The notes under the pieces are model-generated. The model was not told the DNA's origin and did not search any database. It saw nothing but the letters and a program-made list of their open reading frames with translations. From the NCBI GenBank assembly GCA_964449115.1, contig CAYUXW010000007.1, forward strand, positions 1-64,000: a stretch of DNA of 64,000 nt, given 5' to 3'. The stretch is from UBA1783 sp964449115 (lineage in GTDB: Bacteria > Bacillota_I > Bacilli_A > Erysipelotrichales > Erysipelotrichaceae). Numbering within the stretch: the first letter of the stretch is position 1; the number at the start of each line of letters is the position of its first letter. The position numbers were made by a program, and so were the translations under genes. Below are positions 16,244 to 23,951 of the stretch, one piece after another.

Positions 16244-16903
16244 ATGAAAGAAAAATTATCAAGATTTTTAGAAAAAGATATTGCCTTTGTATTACTGATG
16301 GCCTTGGCTGCTGCAGGTATCATGGGCGCAACACATGTATTTATGGTTGAAGGAGTTGGTCTTACTAATGAAATTTACATTGGTGAAATGTTAAAAGTAG
16401 GACAACAATCAGGAGATTATTCAGCTCTAGCTGCATTCTCTGCTGGTTTCTTATTGGCTCGTCTGTTGGAAGGACCTCTGGTTGGTATCTTGGATATTGG
16501 TGGTTCAATGATGACTGGTGTTGGTGTTGGAATTCCTGCTTTACTTTTAAGTATGGGATATGATGTATTGATTAATAGTTTTCCTCTAGCTTTACTTACT
16601 GGATTGGCAGTTGGAACAGTTCTTGGTGGAGCTATAATTATCATTAGAAAATTAGCACCAAACTTATCAATGGCTGGCGCAACATCTTTAATGATGGGAG
16701 CAGGAAACAGAGCAGGGGAAGCTTTAGGACCTCTAGTACTGTTAAGTGCAATTGCGTATAATATTCCAGTTGGTATTGGAGCAATTCTAGGATCATTCAT
16801 ATTCTATAAAAACAAAAAGCCAATGGTTGGTGGAGCTATATTAGGAGCTATGGTTGTTGGTGGTATCTGGTTACTTTTAGGTGGCACATTACCACAGAAA
16901 TAA
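16244..16903 (+). CDS. DUF4310 family membrane protein
   Basis: Multispanning protein of 219 residues with glycine-rich helices, including LLEGPLVGILDIGGSMMTGV and SMAGATSLMMGAGNRAGEAL. It starts 12 nt after DUF4311 with a GGAGGGTG site. It is the second membrane component of the presumed transporter. Family membership is recognised from operon order and sequence character. Transport itself is an inference, since the family has no established biochemical role. Confidence 0.75.
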   Translation: MKEKLSRFLEKDIAFVLLMALAAAGIMGATHVFMVEGVGLTNEIYIGEMLKVGQQSGDYSALAAFSAGFLLARLLEGPLVGILDIGGSMMTGVGVGIPALLLSMGYDVLINSFPLALLTGLAVGTVLGGAIIIIRKLAPNLSMAGATSLMMGAGNRAGEALGPLVLLSAIAYNIPVGIGAILGSFIFYKNKKPMVGGAILGAMVVGGIWLLLGGTLPQK

Positions 16904-16906
16904 GGT

Positions 16907-18025
16907 ATGAAATTATTAAAAAATTTAGTTTTAGTGGATGATTCTCATCCACTAAATCTACATAAGGTAGATATTTTAATAGAAAAAGATACAATCATAG
17001 GTATAAAAGAAGAAATTGATTTAAAAAATATAGAAATTATCAAGTATAATCACGAATATGTTTCCCCTGGCTGGATTGACATACACACACATATTTACGA
17101 AGGTGTAACGGATATCAGTGTTGATGCTGATAGAATAGGAGTTGACTCTGGTGTAGTGTTATTGTGTGATGCCGGATCAAGTGGTGAAGCTACAATTGAT
17201 GACTTCTATAATTTAACTAAAAATAAGAAAACAATAGTTAAATCTTGGATTAATATTGCTTCGACAGGATTAAGAGACAGGCATGAGCTAAAAGATAAGT
17301 CAAATGTAAACATAGAGAAAACAATTAATAAAATAAATGAATATAATGATTTTGTTATAGGAATTAAGGTAAGAGCTTCAGCAAGCGTTATGGGAGAAGA
17401 TACTGTTACTCCTTTTGAAAAAGCAAAAATTGTAAAAGAAAAAACTGGAAAACCAATAATGGTTCATGTTGGTAATTTCCCTCCTAGACTTGAAGAAGTT
17501 TTAAGTCATTTATCAAAAGGGGATATCCTGACCCATTGTTATCATGGTAAGCCAGGTGGAATTTTAGATGAAAATAAAAAAGTAAAAGCTTATGTAAAAA
17601 ATAAAAGATTAGAAGAAGTTAAGTTTGATGTCGGCCATGGACAGGAATCATTTTCATATCTTGTTTCTTTACTTGCTAAACAAGATGGTTTTTATCCTGA
17701 TTCAATATCTTCTGATTTGCACAAATATAATCTTAATGGACCTGTTTATAGTTTAGCTAATGTAGTTAATAAGTTTTTAAATTCAGGATATGATTTAAAT
17801 GAAGTTATTTCCCTGGTAACAAATAAACCTGCCAGACTATTAAAATTACAGGAATTTGGTAAAATTAAAGCAGGTGGCAAGGCACATTTAACTATTTTTA
17901 AACTGGATAATGAAGAAAAAGAATTAGAAGATAGTGTTGGAATGAAAATTAATGTTGATTCAGTTGTAAAAGTGGTTGATGTCTATGTTAATGGAGAAAG
18001 GTGTGATGTCAAATATGAAAACTGA
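16907..18025 (+). CDS. Amidohydrolase/deacetylase (EF_0837/Atu3266-type)
   Basis: Metal-dependent hydrolase of 372 residues. The HxH metal motif is in DIHTHIYEG near residue 60. A conserved Lys region GIKVRASASVMG comes mid-protein, where dinuclear members carry a carboxylated Lys, followed by HVGN and a His in THCYHGK, and Asp in SSDLHKY near the end. Characterised relatives hydrolyse O- or N-acetyl groups from small acids. In this operon it probably deacetylates the imported compound before the DgaE and DgaF steps. It starts 3 nt after DUF4310 without a strong ribosome-binding site and overlaps the DgaE gene by 20 nt. Confidence 0.8.
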   Translation: MKLLKNLVLVDDSHPLNLHKVDILIEKDTIIGIKEEIDLKNIEIIKYNHEYVSPGWIDIHTHIYEGVTDISVDADRIGVDSGVVLLCDAGSSGEATIDDFYNLTKNKKTIVKSWINIASTGLRDRHELKDKSNVNIEKTINKINEYNDFVIGIKVRASASVMGEDTVTPFEKAKIVKEKTGKPIMVHVGNFPPRLEEVLSHLSKGDILTHCYHGKPGGILDENKKVKAYVKNKRLEEVKFDVGHGQESFSYLVSLLAKQDGFYPDSISSDLHKYNLNGPVYSLANVVNKFLNSGYDLNEVISLVTNKPARLLKLQEFGKIKAGGKAHLTIFKLDNEEKELEDSVGMKINVDSVVKVVDVYVNGERCDVKYEN

Positions 18026-19133
18026 TTTACAGTCGAAATTAAGAAAGATTGTCAATGCTTCAGGTAGAATGACTAAACTTGGAGTTTCTACTCAATCAGA
18101 ATATGTTCAAGAGGCTATTCTCTATGGCTCAAATAATTATTTCGATATGGATGAGCTATATGTAAAAGCAGGCAACTATATTGCAGAAATGTTGGAAGCT
18201 GAGGATTCAGTTGTGACATCTTGTGCTTCTTCAGGCATTGTATTTACCATTGCAGGATTGATATGTGGTTCTAATCACAGGTTGATTGAAAATCTTCATA
18301 TTGAGAAAGATGATATTAAAAAAAGGGAAGTTATAATCCCTAAAGGCCATAGTATTGATTATGGAGTACCTGTTCATACGATGATTGAGCTTGGCGGTGG
18401 AAAAGTAGTTGAAGCAGGGAATGCCAATAAGGTTACAAAGCTGGATGTAGAATCATATATAAATGAAAATACAATTGCTTTGTTCTATGTAAAAAGTCAT
18501 CATGCAGTACAAAAAAATATGATCAGCATTAAAGAAATGGTTGAACTGTCAAAAAAACATGAGATTCCTTTAATAATAGATGCTGCAGCGGAAGAAGATT
18601 TTAAAACCTATTATCAACAAGGTGCAGATTTTGTAGTTTATTCAGGCGCTAAAGCACTTTGTGGTCCTTCTTCTGGTTTTGTATTATGTAGAAATAAAGA
18701 GCATTCAAGCAATCTTAGAAAACAGTATTACGGTATTGGAAGATCTATGAAAATAGGTAAGGAAAATATTTTTGGATTGGTAGCTTCAATTGAAGAATAT
18801 TATGAAGTTAAAAAATCGATTATTTCAATGGAGGACTTACAGGAATTAGTTGATAAATTTAACAAAATAGAAGGGTTAAGTGCTGTCATTGCTCAAGATG
18901 AAGCTGGAAGAGAAATTTATAGATGTAAGTTGCATGTGGATGAAAAAGCATTTGGAATTAGTGGGTTTGATTTAAATGAGAAATTAAAATCGGGAAATCC
19001 TGGTATTTATTGTAGAGAACACGAGGTTAATTTAGGTAATTTATCATTTGATCCAAGACCATTAACTTCAAAACAGGATTTAGACTTGATATATGAAACA
19101 GTATTAAAGGTAGGTGGTAAAAATGAAAATTAA
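18006..19133 (+). CDS. dgaE: DgaE family PLP-dependent ammonia lyase
   Basis: Cytoplasmic PLP enzyme of 375 residues. In Salmonella DgaE turns D-glucosaminate-6-phosphate into 2-keto-3-deoxygluconate-6-phosphate and ammonia. The family signature NASGRMTKLGVST appears at 17-29, the aspartate IIDAAAEED near 190, and the PLP lysine in YSGAKALCGPSSG (Lys216). The ATG at 18006 is chosen because GGAGAAAGG lies just ahead; 18015 is an alternative. It overlaps the deacetylase end by 20 nt and the aldolase start by 11 nt. The exact amino acid or amino-sugar acid substrate may differ from Salmonella because the transporter is different. Confidence 0.87.
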   Translation: MSNMKTDLQSKLRKIVNASGRMTKLGVSTQSEYVQEAILYGSNNYFDMDELYVKAGNYIAEMLEAEDSVVTSCASSGIVFTIAGLICGSNHRLIENLHIEKDDIKKREVIIPKGHSIDYGVPVHTMIELGGGKVVEAGNANKVTKLDVESYINENTIALFYVKSHHAVQKNMISIKEMVELSKKHEIPLIIDAAAEEDFKTYYQQGADFVVYSGAKALCGPSSGFVLCRNKEHSSNLRKQYYGIGRSMKIGKENIFGLVASIEEYYEVKKSIISMEDLQELVDKFNKIEGLSAVIAQDEAGREIYRCKLHVDEKAFGISGFDLNEKLKSGNPGIYCREHEVNLGNLSFDPRPLTSKQDLDLIYETVLKVGGKNEN

Positions 19134-19860
19134 TTTTTATAAAGATAAAGTTTGCTTGAATGTACTGACTCAGTCCTTAGAAAATGCCAAAGAAATAAAT
19201 GAAATCATGGATGGTAATGTTGCTCTGGGTCTTTTAACTGCTGATTATAATTCTTTGGAAGAAGCTGTAGAAGATATATTGAAGTATAAGGCAGTCACAG
19301 ATAATAATATTTCTATTGGTCTTGGTCAGGGAAATCCTGCCAACTGGAAGAAAGTAGCTAATGTTTCTAAAGCTGTTCAACCCAAACATATTAATCAGGT
19401 GTTTTCTGCAGTTGGCTATACCAGAGCATGTGTTGATAATGATTTTTCATTTATAAATTCTCTAGTTTCGCCTACAAGTAAAGTAGGCTATGTAAAAATT
19501 AATACTGGAGAATTAAGTTCTTATTCTAAAGATGATGCTGTAGTCCCAGTAGAAACTGCCATAGACATGGTTAAAGAAATGGGAGGAAATTCGATAAAAT
19601 TTTTCCCTATGAAAGGTTTAGCGTGTAAAGAAGAGCTTGAATATGTCGCAAAAGCATTTGCTGAAAATGATTTTGCCTTAGAACCTACTGGTGGAATTGA
19701 TTTAAATAACTTTGAAGAAATCCTTAGAATAATTAATAATGCTGGAGTTAAAAAAATCATTCCTCACGTTTATTCATCGATTGTCGATAAAGAAACAAAA
19801 CTGACAAAAATTGAAGATGTAAAGAAACTATACGAAATTATTAAAAGAGTTGTAGGATAA
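19123..19860 (+). CDS. dgaF: KDGP aldolase family protein (DgaF)
   Basis: The 245-residue TIM-barrel aldolase is expected to split 2-keto-3-deoxygluconate-6-phosphate into pyruvate and glyceraldehyde-3-phosphate. The Schiff-base Lys probably lies in GNSIKFFPMKGL (about 150-161), and the phosphate-binding glycine segment is LEPTGGIDLNNF. The ATG at 19123 follows GGTAGGTGG; an upstream GTG at 19114 is less likely. It is the final gene of the dga-like operon and is followed by a bidirectional terminator. The pyruvate formed could feed the oxidoreductase encoded at 34252. Confidence 0.85.
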   Translation: MKINFYKDKVCLNVLTQSLENAKEINEIMDGNVALGLLTADYNSLEEAVEDILKYKAVTDNNISIGLGQGNPANWKKVANVSKAVQPKHINQVFSAVGYTRACVDNDFSFINSLVSPTSKVGYVKINTGELSSYSKDDAVVPVETAIDMVKEMGGNSIKFFPMKGLACKEELEYVAKAFAENDFALEPTGGIDLNNFEEILRIINNAGVKKIIPHVYSSIVDKETKLTKIEDVKKLYEIIKRVVG

Positions 19861-19895
19861 AAAATACAATTAAATGTTAATTATAAAAAAGCATT

Positions 19896-19925
19896 AAAAA
19901 AGAGGTTTTTAAAAATCTCTTTTTT
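19896..19925. terminator. Bidirectional terminator between dgaF and groL
   Basis: AAAAAAGAG (19896-19904) pairs with CTCTTTTTT (19917-19925), with T5/A5 pairing in the centre. A- and T-runs on both sides suit both converging genes. Confidence 0.75.
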
Positions 19926-19962
19926 CTCTAGCTGTATTTTGTTAAAAATGATTATAGAATAC

Positions 19963-21558
19963 CTAGCTTTCATCAGCAGAAAGTGATGAGTCATCCTTTG
20001 TTACAATTCCAGCTTCAGTTGTGATAAATAAAGCTGCAATACTGGTAGCGTTGGTAATCGCAAATCTAGCTACTTTAGTTGGATCAACAATGCCTTCCTG
20101 AAACATATCAACCCATTTTCCTGTTTTAGCATTAAAACCAACATTTTCCTTTACTTCTAAATGTTTTTTAATTATCTGGTTACCATCATAACCAGCATTT
20201 TCTGCTATTTGATATAAAGGTACAAGAATTGCATCAAAGATACAGTCAATACCTTTTTGAACATCTATTACATCACTTTTTAAAGTGTTTTTGTATTCTT
20301 TATATATTTCAGCAAAAGCTGCTCCTCCACCAATTAAAATACCTTCAGCAACAGCAGCCTTAGTAGCATTTAAAGCGTCTTCAATGCGTAATTTCTTTTC
20401 TTTCATCTCTGCTTCTGTTGGAGCACCAACTTTTATGATTGCTACACCATTGTTAAGTTTAGACAATCTTTCATACAATCTCTTTTTATCAAATTCATAG
20501 TTGGCATCTTCAATCAGGTTTTTAATTTCCTTTTTTCTGTTTTCTATTAAGGCTGTATCACCATTTCCGTTAATGATAGTGGTACTTTCTTTTTTAACGA
20601 TGATTTTAGCAGCTGTTCCTAAATCATCAGTGCTCATATCTTTTATGTTCATATTTAAACCTTTTGAGATGAATTTTCCTCCAGTTAAAATAGCGATATC
20701 TTCTAATATTGCTTTTTGATTGTCTCCATATCCTGGTGCTTTAACTGAAACAACGTTAAAAATGCCTCTTAGTTTATTGACAACTAGAGCAGTCAATACA
20801 TCATTATCGATATCATCAGCGATAATTAATAAACTTCTATTTGCCTGGATAATATGTTCTAGAATTGGAAGAAGATCTGGTAAACTGGTGATTTTATGAT
20901 CAGTTATCAGTATATAGGGATTTTCAAATTCACATTTATCCTGAGTAGTAACCATATATGGTGACATGTATCCGCGCTCAAATTCTAAGCCTTCAACTAT
21001 TTCCAGTTCAGTTTCAAAACCTTTTGATTCATCGACAGTGATAACACCATCTTTATCAACTTTTTGCATCGCTTTGGCAATAATTTCGCCAATTTCTTCA
21101 CTGGAAGCGGAAATTGAAGCTACCTGGGCAATATCTTTGGAGCTGGAAACATCTCTTGATTTTTCTAACAGTTTATCTGATATCAATTTACAGGCTCTTT
21201 CCATTCCTTCCTTTAGAAAAACTGGATTGGCTCCGTTTTCTACACATGCAATACCATTATGAATGATTGCCTGAGCTAATACTGCTGCTGTAGTTGTACC
21301 ATCACCAGCTACATCATTGGTTTTACTGGCTACTTCATAGATAAGTTTAGCTCCCATATTGGCAAACTTATCAGCTAATTCCATTTCCTTGGCAATAGTA
21401 ACTCCATCATTGGTAATTAAAGGTGAGCCAAATTGTTTTTCTAAAACTACATTTCTTCCCTTTGGTCCTAATGTTACTTTTACAGTATCGGCCAAGATGT
21501 CAACACCTTTCAGTAAACTTTCTCTGACATCTTTGGAATATTTTACTTCTTTTGCCAT
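19963..21558 (-). CDS. groL: Chaperonin GroEL (60 kDa)
   Basis: ATP-driven folding chamber subunit of 531 residues, cytoplasmic tetradecamer. It shows LGPKGRNVVLE (30-40), the nucleotide motif GDGTTT (85-90), and the catalytic-Asp region RIEDALNATKAAVAEG. It is complete but lacks the Gly-Met-rich tail of many GroELs, ending instead in an acidic Ser/Asp tail. No groES is adjacent; the upstream partner is cytidine deaminase, 5 nt away. No CIRCE repeat was found ahead of the pair, so HrcA control is not evident. The translation start region is unusual (see 21571-21592). Confidence 0.95.
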   Translation of the reverse strand: MAKEVKYSKDVRESLLKGVDILADTVKVTLGPKGRNVVLEKQFGSPLITNDGVTIAKEMELADKFANMGAKLIYEVASKTNDVAGDGTTTAAVLAQAIIHNGIACVENGANPVFLKEGMERACKLISDKLLEKSRDVSSSKDIAQVASISASSEEIGEIIAKAMQKVDKDGVITVDESKGFETELEIVEGLEFERGYMSPYMVTTQDKCEFENPYILITDHKITSLPDLLPILEHIIQANRSLLIIADDIDNDVLTALVVNKLRGIFNVVSVKAPGYGDNQKAILEDIAILTGGKFISKGLNMNIKDMSTDDLGTAAKIIVKKESTTIINGNGDTALIENRKKEIKNLIEDANYEFDKKRLYERLSKLNNGVAIIKVGAPTEAEMKEKKLRIEDALNATKAAVAEGILIGGGAAFAEIYKEYKNTLKSDVIDVQKGIDCIFDAILVPLYQIAENAGYDGNQIIKKHLEVKENVGFNAKTGKWVDMFQEGIVDPTKVARFAITNATSIAALFITTEAGIVTKDDSSLSADES

Positions 21559-21563
21559 AATAT

Positions 21564-22001
21564 CTAATCTAAGGCTCTAAAGCCTTCTCCTTCATTAGCA
21601 GCCACAAAAACAGCTTCTGGCATTAATTCTCTTAATGTGTGAGTCTTGTATTCGGTTTCACTTTTTCCTACTACAATTATAAAATCGTCAGGATGACAGA
21701 ATTCGCTCATTACCTGTCTACAGACACCGCATGGATAACAATATCCCAAAACACCTTCTTTATCATTGCCACCGACAATGGCAATCGCTTTAAAGTCATA
21801 AACTCCTTCAGAGATAGCTTTGAAAAAAGCGGTTCTTTCAGCACAGTTGGTAGCGGTAAAGCCACCATTTTCCACATTACAACCTTTATATACATCACCG
21901 CTAGAGGTAAGCAGAGCAGCACCAACTTTCCAATGTGAGTATGGAGCATAAGCCATTTCTCTAGCTTCTAAAGCAAGTTTTACAAGTTCAGAATAATTCA
22001 T
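21564..22001 (-). CDS. cdd: Cytidine deaminase
   Basis: Zinc enzyme of 145 residues converting cytidine or deoxycytidine to uridine or deoxyuridine with ammonia release. It has the active-site TNCAERTAFF (Cys53, Glu55) and the second zinc motif PCGVCRQ (Cys91, Cys94). The length is that of the homotetrameric type. An AAGGAGG site precedes the ATG. It is the first gene of a two-gene unit with groL, an uncommon pairing. The uridine produced could enter the phosphorylases and nucleoside hydrolases elsewhere in the window. Confidence 0.95.
   Translation of the reverse strand: MNYSELVKLALEAREMAYAPYSHWKVGAALLTSSGDVYKGCNVENGGFTATNCAERTAFFKAISEGVYDFKAIAIVGGNDKEGVLGYCYPCGVCRQVMSEFCHPDDFIIVVGKSETEYKTHTLRELMPEAVFVAANEGEGFRALD
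21571..21592 (-). promoter_or_regulatory. Ribosome-binding site of groL bridged by a hairpin
   Basis: Reading leftward, AAGGAG (21587-21592) is directly followed by the hairpin AAGGCT-TTAG-AGCCTT (21571-21586), then 12 nt to the groL ATG. The 12 nt next to the ATG have no site of their own. Folding would bring AAGGAG into working distance. Coupling to cdd translation is the alternative. Confidence 0.45.
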
Positions 22002-22021
22002 TGAGTTCCTCCTTATTTAGT

Positions 22022-22049
22022 TTTATAGTATCTTTATTTTACTTTACAA
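22022..22049 (-). promoter_or_regulatory. Promoter of cdd-groL
   Basis: On the minus strand TTGTAA (22044-22049), 16 nt, then TATAAA (22022-22027). No heat-shock operator of the CIRCE type is visible around it. Confidence 0.45.
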
Positions 22050-22071
22050 GCTGATTTCGTTCAAGTTTATA

Positions 22072-22097
22072 CCAAAAGAAAAGACTCTTGAAAGTCT
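22072..22097 (-). terminator. Terminator of the ZIP transporter gene
   Basis: On the minus strand a short AGACT/AGTCT stem (22082-22097) is followed by TTTTCTTTT. A second hairpin, AGTTGT/ACAACT, lies between it and the stop codon. Confidence 0.5.
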
Positions 22098-22125
22098 GTT
22101 CTTGATAGTTGTTTTATGACAACTT

Positions 22126-22881
22126 TTATAACAGGTAATCAAGCGCCATCATTACTATAAAGCCTATAATCAAGCCATAGGTTGCCCCTCTTTGATTACC
22201 TTCGCTATGTGTTTCGGGAATTATCTCATCACTGATAACAAAAAGCATTGCTCCAGCAGTAAATGCTAAAGTAAAAGGTAAAATTGCAGTAGAGATATGA
22301 ACCAGATAATATCCAATGAAAGCTCCTAAAGGTTCAAAAAGACCAGTGATTAAAGCGATTATGAAGGCAAAATTATTAGAGTAGTCTTCCTTTTTAAGGG
22401 CTACAGCCACAGCTAATCCTTCTGGCATATTCTGTAAAGCAATAGCGATAGCAATAGCTAATCCATTTCCTGGATTATCAGGCAAAGTAGCAACACCAGT
22501 AGCCAGACCTTCTGGGAAGTTATGGATAGTTATAGCAATGATAAATAACCATATTTTTCTAAGTCTTGCAGTATTTTTTCCTTCAACATCATGGGTAATC
22601 AAATGTTCGTGTGGCATAAACCTGTCTATAAGATCTAATACTACACAACCGGCAAATATGCCGACAGAGGTTACTAAAATGCCTCTTACACCACCATGAC
22701 CCATCTCAATGCTTGGAACAAGCAAGGAGAAAAAAGTAGCAGCCAGCATAACTCCAGCAGCAAAGCCTAAGAGTATATTGATGGCTTTTTTAGAAATATC
22801 TTTGGCAAAAAATATAGGTATAGCTCCCAGTCCTGTTGCCAGTCCGGGCAATATTAATTGAGCGGCTATTCTTAAATTCAT
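22126..22881 (-). CDS. ZIP family divalent metal transporter (ZupT-like)
   Basis: Inner-membrane metal importer of 251 residues with about eight hydrophobic helices. The two metal-coordinating helix motifs HNFPEGLATG and QNMPEGLAVA are intact, with His and Glu ligands, and a His-containing loop MPHEHLITHD lies between helices three and four. It moves zinc, iron or manganese; the metal cannot be set by eye. A GGAGAG site precedes the ATG. A metalloregulator-like palindrome is found about 80 nt upstream. It has its own terminator and stands alone. Confidence 0.88.
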   Translation of the reverse strand: MNLRIAAQLILPGLATGLGAIPIFFAKDISKKAINILLGFAAGVMLAATFFSLLVPSIEMGHGGVRGILVTSVGIFAGCVVLDLIDRFMPHEHLITHDVEGKNTARLRKIWLFIIAITIHNFPEGLATGVATLPDNPGNGLAIAIAIALQNMPEGLAVAVALKKEDYSNNFAFIIALITGLFEPLGAFIGYYLVHISTAILPFTLAFTAGAMLFVISDEIIPETHSEGNQRGATYGLIIGFIVMMALDYLL

Positions 22882-23207
22882 AAAAATCTCTCCGTTTCTA
22901 AACTATTCTTTTATTTTATTATACATAAAAGATTTAAAATTTCATTCAAATAATTTTCAAGCGAGTTAGTCTTGGCTAACTCGATAGAATTTATTTTATC
23001 TTGTTTGTATTATAAAGTCAATAATAATAAATCTTTTAAACCATTAAAGGCATTTTTATAAAAATTAACATACATTAGTTCAGTTATCTTTTATAGAAAG
23101 CAGTAGTGAATAAACTTCTTATGTTAAGCAATATCAAGCAGTGAAAAAAGATGATAAATAATATGTAAAGCGCTAAGAATTCAATAAATACTGACTATTA
23201 TAAGTTG
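22882..23207. other. Gene-free AT-rich spacer between the ZIP gene and the tRNA cluster
   Basis: No reading frame with a ribosome-binding site is visible on either strand. The only clear structure is the palindrome at 22962-22983. The rest is low-complexity AT-rich sequence that must hold the ZIP promoter. A weak catabolite-element-like string, GTAAAGCGCTAAG, sits near 23166. Confidence 0.5.
22962..22983. promoter_or_regulatory. Palindrome upstream of the ZIP gene, possible metalloregulator operator
   Basis: CGAGTTAG (22962-22969) and CTAACTCG (22976-22983) are perfect 8-bp arms around TCTTGG. The GTTAG...CTAAC core resembles operators of DtxR/MntR-type metal repressors. It lies about 80 nt ahead of the transporter ATG on its own strand. 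Confidence 0.45.
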
Positions 23208-23244
23208 AAAAATAAAAAAACAAACTATAGCAGTTCGTTTGTTT
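23208..23244 (-). terminator. Terminator of the tRNA operon
   Basis: On the minus strand AAACAAAC (complement of 23237-23244) pairs with GTTTGTTT (complement of 23218-23225) and is followed by a long T-run with one A. It lies directly after tRNA-Gly. Confidence 0.8.
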
Positions 23245-23247
23245 TCA

Positions 23248-23321
23248 TGGAGCGGATGAGGGGAATCGAACCCCCGTAGTCAGCTTGGAAGGCTGGAGTT
23301 CTACCATTGAACTACATCCGC
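23248..23321 (-). tRNA. tRNA-Gly (UCC)
   Basis: 74 nt including encoded CCA. The anticodon loop reads CTTCCAA, the T-loop GGTTCGATTCC, and the acceptor stem GCGGATG pairs with CATCCGC. It is last of six tRNAs on this strand. Confidence 0.95.
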
Positions 23322-23331
23322 AGGTTATAAA

Positions 23332-23407
23332 TGGTGACCCGTGGGCGATTCGAACGCCCGACCCCCTGATTAAAAGTCAGATGCTCTACCGACTGAGCTA
23401 ACGGGTC
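23332..23407 (-). tRNA. tRNA-Lys (UUU)
   Basis: 76 nt with encoded CCA. The anticodon loop is CTTTTAA, the acceptor GACCCGT pairs with ACGGGTC, and the D and T arms are normal. Confidence 0.95.
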
Positions 23408-23409
23408 AA

Positions 23410-23485
23410 TGGCTGGAATGGATGGATTCGAACCATCGAAATGCCAGAGTCAAAGTCTGGTGCCTTACCACTTGGCTACATCCCA
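23410..23485 (-). tRNA. tRNA-Gln (UUG)
   Basis: 76 nt with encoded CCA. The anticodon loop is CTTTGAC. The acceptor starts with U (TGGGATG against CATTCCA), the usual weak first pair of glutamine tRNAs. Confidence 0.94.
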
Positions 23486-23502
23486 ATCATTTTAAAAAAA
23501 GA

Positions 23503-23587
23503 TGGTGGGAGGAGGCAGATTCGAACTGCCGAACCCAGAGGGAACAGATTTACAGTCTGCCGCGTTTAGCCACTTCGCTACCCTCCC
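23503..23587 (-). tRNA. tRNA-Tyr (GUA)
   Basis: 85 nt with encoded CCA. The anticodon loop is ACTGTAAAT-like with GTA. The long variable arm expected for bacterial tyrosine tRNA is present. Confidence 0.94.
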
Positions 23588-23605
23588 AAATATCTTTCAA
23601 AAAAA

Positions 23606-23681
23606 TGGTGCCGGATATAGGACTTGAACCCACAACCTACTGATTACAAATCAGTTGCTCTACCAGTTGAGCTAATCCGGC
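23606..23681 (-). tRNA. tRNA-Thr (UGU)
   Basis: 76 nt with encoded CCA. The anticodon loop is TTTGTAA and the acceptor GCCGGAT pairs with ATCCGGC. Confidence 0.95.
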
Positions 23682-23683
23682 AA

Positions 23684-23759
23684 TGGTGGAGGTTAACGGG
23701 CTTGAACCGCTGACCCCCTGCTTGTAAGGCAGGTGCTCTCCCGACTGAGCTAAACCTCC
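23684..23759 (-). tRNA. tRNA-Val (UAC)
   Basis: 76 nt with encoded CCA. The anticodon loop is CTTACAA and the acceptor GGAGGTT pairs with AACCTCC. It is the first gene of the tRNA operon, just after its promoter. Confidence 0.95.
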
Positions 23760-23779
23760 ATAGCTTTCGTGCCTATATA

Positions 23780-23808
23780 ATTTAACATATTGACAGGTTA
23801 TAAGTCAA
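23780..23808 (-). promoter_or_regulatory. Promoter of the tRNA operon
   Basis: On the minus strand TTGACT (23803-23808), a 17-nt spacer and TTAAAT (23780-23785) lie about 20 nt upstream of tRNA-Val. Confidence 0.5.
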
Positions 23809-23878
23809 CAGATATTTCAAAAAATGTAATTTTTTAAAGCAAGATAATTATATAACATTATTGGTTAAATAGTAAGTA

Positions 23879-23916
23879 TTTTACACATTCAGTAGAATTT
23901 TACACATTCAGTAGAA
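23879..23916 (+). repeat. Two tandem copies of a 19-bp repeat at a promoter
   Basis: The unit TTTTACACATTCAGTAGAA occurs exactly twice, at 23879-23897 and 23898-23916. A consensus -10 TATAAT follows at 23925-23930. The second copy covers the -35 region for the membrane-protein and protease unit, so the repeat may be a regulator site. Confidence 0.75.
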
Positions 23917-23951
23917 TTTTATTGTATAATTAGTAACGGTGAGGTGTTTAT

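Noticed and set aside
15961..16323. Minus-strand reading frame opposite DUF4311/DUF4310.
   Set aside because: It is a shadow of two conserved membrane protein genes. It has no ribosome-binding site, and its composition is the complement of hydrophobic codons.
22002..22125. CIRCE heat-shock operator expected upstream of groL.
   Set aside because: No TTAGCACTC-N9-GAGTGCTAA-like repeat occurs before cdd or between cdd and groL.
23422..23643. Open reading frame of 73 codons across the tRNA cluster on the plus strand.
   Set aside because: It is the complement of tRNA-Gln, tRNA-Tyr and tRNA-Thr genes. Such frames are a well-known annotation artefact.
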